Assembly: GCA_040901765.1 (NCBI GenBank)
Contig: JBBDYG010000019.1
Span: 62,001 to 126,000, forward strand
Source: JBBDYG01 sp040901765
GTDB taxonomy: Bacteria > Planctomycetota > Planctomycetia > Pirellulales > Lacipirellulaceae
Length of the DNA: 64,000 nucleotides
Direction: 5' to 3'
The position numbers and the translations under genes were made by a program. Position 1 is the stretch's first letter, and every line of letters begins with the position of its first letter. The notes below the pieces were generated by a model, which saw only the letters and a list, made by a program, of their open reading frames with translations, ran no database searches and was not told the DNA's origin. Shown here piece after piece: positions 23,601-30,279 of this stretch.

Positions 23601-25168
23601 ACTGCGAAACGGCGCTGTACGTGGGCGACGACGGCGCCGGCCTGCTCAGCGTCCTCAACGGCGGCGCTGTCTCTAGCGCCGCCGCCTATGTCGGGCATCA
23701 TGCGGACGGCTCCGCAGGAGTCTCCATTTCCGGCGCCGGCTCGACATGGACCACGCGGGGCGATGTCCTCCATATCGGCTATGCAGGCGTCGGGGAGATC
23801 CGCATTAGCGAAGGCGGAGTGGTGAGTTCTCGTATCGGTTCGCTCGCGTCAAGCGGCGCTGCGTCCATTGGACGGGCGACCGTTACCGGCGCCGGATCAA
23901 GGTGGACGAACTCGGCCGGACTGTATGTCGGCCAGGCCGGGGACGGTGGCCTCACCATTGCCGATGGGGGGCAAGTCACTAGTGCGGCATCGTCGATTGG
24001 CGTGACTGCCGGGTCAGTCGGCTCGGTAACGATCACTGGCGCAGGTTCGCAGTGGACGAGCGGCGACGTCGCGAACTTCTTAGTAGGCGAACAGGGCGGC
24101 GGCTGGCTGACGATCGACAACGGCGGCGTCCTTTCCACGCCAAATGCGTATTTGGGGTTCGGGGCGACAGGCTCTGGCACGGCAATTGTCACGGGAGTTG
24201 GTTCGACCTGGGACACGCGTGGCAGCAGTCTGCAGATTGGTCGCCTGGGCAGCGGAACGCTTACCGTTTCCAATGGCGGGCAAGTAACGTCGGGCGATGG
24301 GTTCATCTCGTCGCGTCCCGGTCCGTCGTCTCAGGGACGTGCGACGGTCACCGGTGTAGGGTCGAAATGGACGAACGCCAATGGCCTGAGCATCGGCGGG
24401 AATGAGGACGAGCGGGCAGGACCCGGCACGCTGACCATCGCCGACGGCGGCGAAGTTACCGCTGCCGGCAACCTACTCGTGTGGAACGACGGCGTCCTCG
24501 CGCTCCACGGCGGGTCAATCGCCACCGGCAGCCTGTCGATGATGCCTGGGGCAACGATTGAGTTCGAACTGGCTTCCGCCGGCAATCACCCAATCGTGGT
24601 CGATGGCGCAGCATCGCTTGATGGCATTCTCAACGTGTCGCTGCGCGATAGCTTCACGCCAACCGGCGGTGAAGCGTTCGATCTTCTCGATTGGCAAACG
24701 CTCACCGGCGCCTTTTCGAGCGTCAACCTGCCGGCGCTTGCGAATGGCCTGCAGTGGAACGCCTCACAACTATACACAACAGGCATCTTGAGCATCTCGC
24801 TTCCGGGCGACTACAACGCCGACGGCGCCGTGAATGCCGCCGACTACACCGTCTGGCGCGACGGCCTCGGCGGCGCGACCTACACCCTATCACACTACGA
24901 CCAGTGGAAGCAGAACTTCGGTGCGGTATCTCCAGGAATTGCGGCCGGCATGGGCGCGGCAGGAACCTCCAATCTTCACGCCGCCGTCCCCGAACCCAGC
25001 GGCATGGCGATTACTCTCATCGCAATCGCGGCCTGCACGACAATCGCCCGGGGTTTCGGACGCCGAGAGCGCAATTCCCAGGCGGAACGGTTACAATCGT
25101 GCGATCTGGCCAAGTGGTTCCAGGCCGCGTCTTATGACCGACGTCACGAAAATCTTATCCGAGATTGA
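20636..25168 (+). CDS. Giant dockerin/PEP-CTERM beta-repeat protein
   Basis: About 1510 residues; GTG 20627 is an alternative start. The signal sequence is long, with its hydrophobic core VAIAILLAIASAFPATAA near residues 30-50. The body is a solenoid of T5SS/PEP-CTERM-associated repeats (GGGTVSSQDVHI-, GSQWTSGDV-, LTIADGGQV-type units), probably an extended beta helix. It ends with FDLLDWQTLTGAF, TSQLYTTGIL-like sequence, the dockerin loop GDYNADGAVNAADYTVWRDG and VPEPSGMAITLIAIAA. The tail then continues for about 40 polar residues and overlaps the next gene by 35 bp. No ribosome site is evident. Function as an adhesin or S-layer-like surface fibre is inferred from the fold only. Confidence 0.87.
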   Translation: MIFSTLNRSRFRSIRPVSRGYAPFTTSGPVSVAIAILLAIASAFPATAAHRSWINTVPNSGSFQSPSRWSGGAVPTASDSVGIFASGPPATISFTAHATTQDLYVGGTGVTYDLNGYTHQVANLIHGYSGSQYFNIKDGIVRVYTPGRTYIGFDGGYGDLRLTEGGQLDTASYMFVGPLGHPGLVTVSDPNSLLKVRGELFIGGGGDDFTLGGTGTVNVYNGADAELFDLGLGQAPYAEGFLNIHGTGSTVLVTDGQVNLAPYNGSTGVVTVAGGGFFGASELQAGTTVGASNSTIYVSNPGSQMIIGDRFVLGVYGTASLTVEDGGFLSLDGDATLGVFGNATNSSTVMATVTGANSVWNIGDTLRTGNDQSGSVGISIADGGELRCVEAEIGGPNTLISVAGANSRFTIDEKLSLGELLGNGSSIMLGSATVTVADGGTVSSQDVHISSGRDSFAPSRAIIGPGGHWVNSNDLFVSGYMEINGGELEVANILGGADGRISMNGGTITTGYLSELDLADGWSGTINVTQPNSAIQVTGTRTVGQDASLNTNGVVAVGILGPSGTLNVVNGGVVNSSGTVLVGRQHVEGTLNIAGGGIVNSRRGDVASYPSVPSYNPGKTHRAYVDGVGSQWNVIEALQVGGDAVNAELHVTGGGRVVSDTLTVGADNSYSFDYITHSLLSVTGLHSTVETQELTIGTNNPDDPGYATASVASFGKITVAGGIAISPYGKLTVANGSVSASTISLNGAGSRIEGYGILIGDVVNNGGTMAIDTPTSTVNHSAASFNIRNLPARIYSAGTPIISSFDSEGGTLTSTTGSAILVGNPSHQSGNIAGSQTTNLNLDLDLNGGVWQFAVTSDGNPVDLFMNGSFSNGGLVKTGAGTMKLTAATTTLSALSILDGTLSVSTGDYVHNGGAFVLNGGTVSARPVFELTGGAQATNISTVTIASTNYASLIIEQGSQLVNTSYGMLGDGSDATGTVVIRDPGSRWYCETALYVGDDGAGLLSVLNGGAVSSAAAYVGHHADGSAGVSISGAGSTWTTRGDVLHIGYAGVGEIRISEGGVVSSRIGSLASSGAASIGRATVTGAGSRWTNSAGLYVGQAGDGGLTIADGGQVTSAASSIGVTAGSVGSVTITGAGSQWTSGDVANFLVGEQGGGWLTIDNGGVLSTPNAYLGFGATGSGTAIVTGVGSTWDTRGSSLQIGRLGSGTLTVSNGGQVTSGDGFISSRPGPSSQGRATVTGVGSKWTNANGLSIGGNEDERAGPGTLTIADGGEVTAAGNLLVWNDGVLALHGGSIATGSLSMMPGATIEFELASAGNHPIVVDGAASLDGILNVSLRDSFTPTGGEAFDLLDWQTLTGAFSSVNLPALANGLQWNASQLYTTGILSISLPGDYNADGAVNAADYTVWRDGLGGATYTLSHYDQWKQNFGAVSPGIAAGMGAAGTSNLHAAVPEPSGMAITLIAIAACTTIARGFGRRERNSQAERLQSCDLAKWFQAASYDRRHENLIRD

Positions 25169-25685
25169 GCACGGCGATTCTGCCGCCGCGGAGCGGCTTT
25201 TGCCACTGGTCTACGACGAACTTCGCAAACTCGCGGCCGCCAAACTTACGCACGAGAAGCCCGGCCAGACCCTGCAGGCCACGGCCTTGGTGCATGAGGC
25301 CTATCTGCGACTCGTGGGCAGTCAAGACGCGGGGCGGTGGGACGGCCGGCGGCATTTCTTCGCTGCGGCCGCCGAGTCCATGCGCCGCATTCTCATCGAT
25401 AGTGCCCGCCGCAAACAGTCGCAAAAACGCGGCGGTGATTGGCGGCGACAGCCACTCGAGGCCGTGGCCGCGCCGCAGCCGGACGAAGAACTTCTCGCTC
25501 TCGACGAAGCGCTCAAGAAACTGGCCACCGCAGATCCCGTCAAGGCCAAGCTAGTAGAACTACGCTATTTCGCTGGGCTGACGGGCGAAGAGGCGGCCGA
25601 GGTTCTCGGAATCTCCCCGACTACGGCCGACCGACACTGGGCGTATGCCCGCGCCTGGCTCCAGGCTGAGGTTCGTAGCCCCTGA
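25134..25685 (+). CDS. ECF sigma factor B (PF07638-type)
   Basis: A 183-residue sigma factor of the family common in planctomycetes and acidobacteria. Typical motifs are LLPLVYDELRKLAAAKL, PGQTLQATALVHEAYLRLV (region 2), RRHFFAAAAESMRRILID and the region 4 helix-turn-helix LTGEEAAEVLGISPTTADRH. ATG 25134 is chosen because the protein family starts just there (MTDVTKILSEIE). It overlaps the end of the upstream PEP-CTERM gene by 35 bp, so its promoter must lie inside that gene or it is translated from the same message. Kinase B follows 209 bp downstream, after a strong hairpin. Confidence 0.92.
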   Translation: MTDVTKILSEIEHGDSAAAERLLPLVYDELRKLAAAKLTHEKPGQTLQATALVHEAYLRLVGSQDAGRWDGRRHFFAAAAESMRRILIDSARRKQSQKRGGDWRRQPLEAVAAPQPDEELLALDEALKKLATADPVKAKLVELRYFAGLTGEEAAEVLGISPTTADRHWAYARAWLQAEVRSP

Positions 25686-25702
25686 GAACATGTTTGGAAA
25701 CT

Positions 25703-25730
25703 CCCCCTCCCCGTCTTCGGGGGGAGGGGG
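25703..25730 (+). terminator. Strong GC hairpin after sigma factor B
   Basis: CCCCCTCCCC (25703-25712) pairs perfectly with GGGGAGGGGG (25721-25730) around an eight-base loop, 17 bases after the sigma stop. There is no T-run, so it is not a textbook terminator; it may stabilise or attenuate the message between sigma and kinase. It resembles the repeat at 47685-47722. Confidence 0.5.
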
Positions 25731-25740
25731 CCGCGTGGCG

Positions 25741-25775
25741 AATCTCCGTGTCCTCCGTGACGCCGTGGTGAAAAC
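25741..25775 (+). repeat. Solitary arm of the CACGGAG-type repeat
   Basis: TCCTCCGTGACGCCGTGGTG is close to the right arms of the palindromes at 43336-43408 and 54934-55157, but no matching left arm is visible nearby, so this looks like a decayed element. Confidence 0.5.
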
Positions 25776-25894
25776 AACTTAGCGTTATAAAACACGTTCT
25801 GAGAGCCAGCGGCGAAAAAATTCAAAAAGCCGATGGTGCTTTTGCGGACCGTTTCGCGCCTATACCTGCAGAGGCCTTGGCGGCCTGGAGAACC

Positions 25895-28846
25895 ATGATG
25901 AACGAAGAGAGCGTCTTTCACCTTGCCTTAGAGAAGCTCCCGAGCGAGCGGGCGGCGCTGCTGGACGAGACCTGTCAGGCCGACGCGGAGCTACGCGGGC
26001 GGGTCGAGCGGCTGCTTGCCGAGCATGATCGCCAGGAAAGCTTCATCCTCGATACACCGCCAGCCGGACTCGATGCCACAGTGAATCATCCTATTAGCGA
26101 GCGCCCCGGCTCCGTCATCGGCCCCTACAAGCTTTTGCAACAAATCGGCGAAGGCGGCATGGGCGTGGTCTTTATGGCCGAGCAGACCGAGCCGCTCCAG
26201 CGGACGGTCGCGCTCAAGATCATCAAGCCGGGGATGGACACGCGGCAGGTCATTGCCCGCTTCGAGGCCGAGCGGCAGGCCGTGGCGATGATGGACCATC
26301 CGAATATCGCCAAGGTGCTGGACGCCGGCACAACGGGGGAAGGGGCTAGGGACTGGGGGCTAGGGACTGGGGAAGAAAACAATCTTGCCTCCGCACCAGC
26401 CCCCAGCCCCCAGTCCCAACTCCCTCACTCCGGCCGGCCGTACTTTGTCATGGAGCTAGTAAAGGGCGTGCCGATTACCAAGTATTGCGACGAGAAGCAG
26501 CTTTCGCTCCGCGCCCGGCTGGAGCTGTTCGTGCAGGTCTGCCAGGCAGTGCAGCATGCTCACCAGAAGGGCATCATCCATCGCGATATCAAGCCCAACA
26601 ACGTGCTCGTGGCGGAGTACGACAATCAGGCCGTTCCCAAAGTGATCGACTTCGGCGTCGCCAAGGCGACCGCCCAAAAGCTCACCGAGCGGACGATGTT
26701 CACCGAGTTCGGCCAGGTGCTGGGGACGATGGAGTACATGAGTCCTGAGCAATCGAAGTTCAACCAGCTCGACGTCGACACCCGCAGCGACATCTATTCA
26801 TTGGGCGTGCTGCTCTACGAGCTGCTGGCCGGGTCGACGCCGTTTGAGGGAAAACGGCTGCATGAGGCAGCATTCGACGAGATGCTGCGAATCATTCGTG
26901 AGGAGGAGCCGCCCAAACCCAGCACGCGATTGTCGCAGCTAAGTAGTAGGCACACTCCGCGTGCCGTGGCCGTTGCACAGGCTGGGGTCGGAACGGACGG
27001 CACACGGAGTGTGCCTACTACTTTGGCCTCCATCGCCGCCAATCGGCACACCGAGCCAGCCCGATTGAGCAAGGACGTGCGGGGCGAACTGGACTGGATC
27101 GTGATGAAGGCCCTCGAAAAGGACCGCAACCGCCGCTACGAGACGGCCAGCGGCTTCGCCGCCGACATCGAGCGCCATCTGCATGACGAACCGGTCGAGG
27201 CAGGTCCACCCTCAGCGGCGTACCGCTTTCGCAAATTCGCCCGGCGAAACAGAACCGCATTGGCCACTGGCGCGTTGAGCCTTTTCTTCCTCGTGTTGCT
27301 GGGCGGCGGCGTCGGTTGGGCAGCACGCGATCGTGCCGCTCGCGAGGAGCAATTGGCTCGGGAGCGGACAGCCCGGCAGGCGCGAGTATCGGTCCAGATT
27401 GAGCTGATCCTGGACGAGGTGGCACGGCTCGAACAGGCGGAGAAGTGGTCCGATGCGCTGGCATCGGCCCGGAGGGCAGAGCCGGCTCTTGCCACCGGCG
27501 AGGCGCCTTCGGACATCCAACAGCGCGCCCGGCGCGCATTGGTCGACCTGGAACTCGTCCAGCGACTTGAGGATATCCGTGCCAAGAGTGGAACAGTTTG
27601 GGTGACCCATACCGCACTCCCTTTAGCCGCCCAGGCGGACCAGGAATACGCGGCTGCATTTCGCCAAGCCGGGATCGACGTCGACGCGCTGCCGGTGAGT
27701 GAGGCCGTAGAGCGGATCACCGCTCGCCGGGCAATCGCGGCAGCACTGTTGCCGGCGCTCGATGACTGGCTCGCCGTTCGAAGCATGGGCAAGGGAATCG
27801 AAGTTCGAAGCATCGACACGAATGAAGCCGGGACTCGCCGGCTGATCGATGTGCTCCACGCCGCAGATCCCGATCCGTGGCGGCAGCGGATGCGGGAGGC
27901 AACGGCTCGCAAGGATCAATCGGCTTTGGCCAATCTCGTGACGTCTGCGGACCTGGACCGGCAGCCGGCCGCCACCTTGACCCTTTTATACGCGGCGCTC
28001 TGGGCGAGCGGCAAAGAGCGCGAGCAGGAACTTGTTCTCCGGCGGGCTCAATGGAAATACCCGGCCGACTACTGGATCAACCTTCGCTTGGGCGTGGCCC
28101 TCATCTGGCGGGAGTCGCAAAATGATGCCCGGGACGGGATCGGGTATATGCGGGCGGCCGTCGCTCTTCGACCGGCGAGCGCCCATCCCCGCATGCTCCT
28201 GGGCAGCGGTTACAGACATTTGGGCCAACTCGATCAGGCCGTTGCCTGCTTCCGAAAGGCGATTGAGCTCGCGCCGAACTCCTCGAGCTGCTATGCCAAT
28301 CTCGGCGGCGCGCTCGCTCAAAAAGGCTTGCACGACGAGGCGATTACCGCATTTGAGCAAGCCATCAAACTGGAGCCCAACTATTCCAGGGCCTATACAG
28401 ACTTGGCGATGATTCACAGCAACCGACCAGACGCAGACCATCGCAACATTCGCCAAGCGGTGGAGTTGGCCGCGAAAGGCGTCGAGCTGGAACCGCAAGC
28501 CAGCAAGCGTTGGACCGCACTAGGCATCGCGCGCTACCGGGAAAGTCAATGGCAGGAAGCGCGCATTGCTTTTGATAAGTCCCTGCAACTCGGAACAAAT
28601 AGCCAGGGCGGGGAGCTTCCCTGGCCGGACGCCATCGATTGGTTCTTCCTCGCAATGTCCAACTGGCAACTGGGCCAAAAGGAACAAGCCCGCCAATGCT
28701 ACGACCGGGCAGTGCAAGCGATGGAGAAAGGACAGACGTGGCAGACTGATGTCGCGCAACTCCGCCGCTTCCGGGCGGAGGCGGAGGAACTGTTGAAGAT
28801 CACTGACGAGAACCCGACGACGAAACCGCCAGTGGAAGTGAAGTGA
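25895..28846 (+). CDS. Ser/Thr protein kinase B with TPR repeats
   Basis: A 983-residue membrane kinase paired with sigma B. The leader ALEKLPSERAALLDETC is typical of kinases that sit next to this sigma type. The kinase domain has IGEGGMGVVFMAE at 84-96, Lys108, HRD at 229-231 and DFG at 252-254. A transmembrane helix (TGALSLFFLVLLGGGVGWAA) lies near 453-472. The C-terminal third has TPR units (AVACFRKAIELAPNSSSCYA and similar). Two low-complexity inserts are present: residues 148-179 before the hinge and residues 350-376 before the last helices; each is coded by an inverted repeat. GGAG at 25887-25890 favours ATG 25898 or 25895 over TTG 25877. Confidence 0.92.
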   Translation: MMNEESVFHLALEKLPSERAALLDETCQADAELRGRVERLLAEHDRQESFILDTPPAGLDATVNHPISERPGSVIGPYKLLQQIGEGGMGVVFMAEQTEPLQRTVALKIIKPGMDTRQVIARFEAERQAVAMMDHPNIAKVLDAGTTGEGARDWGLGTGEENNLASAPAPSPQSQLPHSGRPYFVMELVKGVPITKYCDEKQLSLRARLELFVQVCQAVQHAHQKGIIHRDIKPNNVLVAEYDNQAVPKVIDFGVAKATAQKLTERTMFTEFGQVLGTMEYMSPEQSKFNQLDVDTRSDIYSLGVLLYELLAGSTPFEGKRLHEAAFDEMLRIIREEEPPKPSTRLSQLSSRHTPRAVAVAQAGVGTDGTRSVPTTLASIAANRHTEPARLSKDVRGELDWIVMKALEKDRNRRYETASGFAADIERHLHDEPVEAGPPSAAYRFRKFARRNRTALATGALSLFFLVLLGGGVGWAARDRAAREEQLARERTARQARVSVQIELILDEVARLEQAEKWSDALASARRAEPALATGEAPSDIQQRARRALVDLELVQRLEDIRAKSGTVWVTHTALPLAAQADQEYAAAFRQAGIDVDALPVSEAVERITARRAIAAALLPALDDWLAVRSMGKGIEVRSIDTNEAGTRRLIDVLHAADPDPWRQRMREATARKDQSALANLVTSADLDRQPAATLTLLYAALWASGKEREQELVLRRAQWKYPADYWINLRLGVALIWRESQNDARDGIGYMRAAVALRPASAHPRMLLGSGYRHLGQLDQAVACFRKAIELAPNSSSCYANLGGALAQKGLHDEAITAFEQAIKLEPNYSRAYTDLAMIHSNRPDADHRNIRQAVELAAKGVELEPQASKRWTALGIARYRESQWQEARIAFDKSLQLGTNSQGGELPWPDAIDWFFLAMSNWQLGQKEQARQCYDRAVQAMEKGQTWQTDVAQLRRFRAEAEELLKITDENPTTKPPVEVK
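26335..26429 (+). repeat. Hairpin repeat inserted in frame in kinase B, site 1
   Basis: GGGACTGGGGGCT (26349-26361) is a perfect inverted match to 26405-26417, and the unit GGGACTGGGG is repeated in tandem in the left arm. It codes for residues 148-179 (GEGARDWGLGTGEEN and onward), splitting VLDAGTT from GRPYFVMEL, which are contiguous in the kinases of this type that I know. Confidence 0.8.
26942..27022 (+). repeat. 81-bp inverted-repeat element in kinase B, site 2
   Basis: The arms 26942-26967 and 26997-27022 are each 26 bases and pair with a single mismatch; the outer ends read AGTAGTAGGCACACTCCG. The element is exactly 81 bp, 27 codons, so the frame is kept. It codes for residues 350-376 (SSRHTPRAV through RSVPTT), between STRLSQL and LASIAANRHTEP. 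Confidence 0.85.
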
Positions 28847-28857
28847 AGAAAAAAAGT

Positions 28858-28954
28858 GGCCGGTGAGGCTTACCGCCAAGCAAGCTCCTCACCGGCCCGG
28901 CATCTCTCGCGGCGCTCGGTTTGCGCGCTCACGGGCGATGACTTTTTGATTATA
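28858..28954 (+). repeat. Hairpin element with conserved 3' flank, copy 1
   Basis: GGCCGGTGAGG (28858-28868) pairs perfectly with CCTCACCGGCC (28887-28897). The roughly 50 bases after the stem (starting CGGCATCTCTCGCGGCGCTC) and a T-run are nearly the same in copy 2 at 32073. It begins 12 bases after the kinase B stop. A terminator, leader RNA or small mobile element are all possible. Confidence 0.75.
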
Positions 28955-28967
28955 TCGCAGACCAGAA

Positions 28968-30140
28968 ATGGAAAACACGCTCATGTTAATGTATCGACCG
29001 GATTATCGCATCATTTTGCTTTTGGCGATCGTGACATGCATGGGAATTCGAGATGCAGCGGCTGCCTCACCACCTGTGTATCACGTCACCGACCTGGGAA
29101 CGCTCGGTGGAACATCCAGCAATGGGAATGGCGTCAACGACAGCGGTCAGGTGACAGGGTTTTCCCACACGACGGGAGACGCCGCCGTCCACGCTTTTCT
29201 GTACGACGGCACGATGCACGACCTGGGAACGCTGGGTGGAGCAGACAGCAATGGGATTGGCATCAACGACAGTGGTCAGGTGTCAGGCTATTCCTACACG
29301 ACCGGAACGGACTTCTTTTCCAGTCATGCGTTTCTGTACGACGGCACGATGCGCGACTTGGGAACGCTCGGTGGAACTTCCAGCTATGGGACTGGCATTA
29401 ACAATAGCGGTCAAATGACAGGCGTTTCCTCTACGATCGAAGACGCTGCCTCGCACGCCTTTTTCTATGACGGCCTGATGCACGACTTGGGAACACTCGG
29501 AGGAACAGACAGCTATGGGAATGCGATCAATGTCAGCGGTCAGGTGACTGGCTATTCCCAAACGACGGGCGACGCCGCCGACCACGCATTTCTGTACGAC
29601 GGCACGATGAACGACCTCGGAACGCTCGGTGGAACCGACAGTTATGGGAATGCCATTAACAACTCCGGTCAGGTGACTGGCCAGTCCTACACGATCGGCG
29701 ACGCCGCCTACCACGCCTATCTATACGACGGCACGATGCACGATCTGGGAACGCTCGGTGGAACAGACAGCTATGGGATTGGCATGAACAACAACGGTGA
29801 GGTTACAGGCTATTCCCAGACGACCGCAGACGCCACCTACCACGCCTTTCTGTACACGAGCGGTCCTGGCATGGTGGATTTGAACACGCTGATCGATCCG
29901 CTCTCCGGTTGGGAGTTGCTGTTTGGAAGGGGAATAAACGACGCAGGACAGATTACGGGACAGGGGGTGATCGGTGGCGAGCGACACGCGTTTCTGCTGA
30001 CCCCCGTTGTGCCCGAGCCGACGACGCTCGCGCTCTTGGCTCTTGGTCTGCCGCTAATTGTTTGGCGCAGCTCGCGGCAATCCGGCAGTGGCGGCACACG
30101 TGGCGCGCACCGACCAATGACTGTTTTATTGAAACTGTAA
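28968..30140 (+). CDS. HAF-repeat PEP-CTERM protein
   Basis: A 390-residue exported protein made of about six copies of a 48-residue HAF-type extracellular repeat. Each copy carries DLGTLGG, then a Gly/Ser stretch, INxSGQVTGYS and HAFLYDG. The N-terminus has a signal peptide (RIILLLAIVTCMGIRDAAAA); ATG 28968 is used, but ATG 28983 or 28989 would serve as well. The C-terminus is VPEPTTLALLALGLPLIVWR followed by an Arg/Ser tail, a PEP-CTERM signal. There is no dockerin. The repeats resemble propeller blades, but ligand and role are unknown. The hairpin element at 28858-28954 lies in its leader. Confidence 0.88.
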   Translation: MENTLMLMYRPDYRIILLLAIVTCMGIRDAAAASPPVYHVTDLGTLGGTSSNGNGVNDSGQVTGFSHTTGDAAVHAFLYDGTMHDLGTLGGADSNGIGINDSGQVSGYSYTTGTDFFSSHAFLYDGTMRDLGTLGGTSSYGTGINNSGQMTGVSSTIEDAASHAFFYDGLMHDLGTLGGTDSYGNAINVSGQVTGYSQTTGDAADHAFLYDGTMNDLGTLGGTDSYGNAINNSGQVTGQSYTIGDAAYHAYLYDGTMHDLGTLGGTDSYGIGMNNNGEVTGYSQTTADATYHAFLYTSGPGMVDLNTLIDPLSGWELLFGRGINDAGQITGQGVIGGERHAFLLTPVVPEPTTLALLALGLPLIVWRSSRQSGSGGTRGAHRPMTVLLKL

Positions 30141-30149
30141 ATGAGAAAG

Positions 30150-30226
30150 CTCACGTAGAGGCGCAGAGTTCGCGGAGATCGGAACTGCACACTGTTTTCT
30201 CTGCGTTCTCTGCGCCTCTGCGTGAG
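30150..30226. repeat. CGCAGAGG-type palindrome
   Basis: The arms 30150-30178 and 30198-30226 pair with four mismatches in 29. The arms consist of repeated CGCAGAG-like units. It lies between the HAF gene and the pentapeptide gene, 10 bases after a stop. Confidence 0.7.
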
Positions 30227-30279
30227 ATTCTTTAGTAATTTGATCGCGGATCAATCCGCAAAACCGAAAGAAGTATCCC

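Noticed and set aside
18600..24600. Repeated DNA that might be a CRISPR array or satellite
   Set aside because: The repeats are degenerate, of protein-repeat length and in frame within two genes; there are no regular spacers.
25703..25730. Classical rho-independent terminator
   Set aside because: The stem is strong but there is no T-run after it, and a partner gene follows; kept only as a hairpin with modest confidence.
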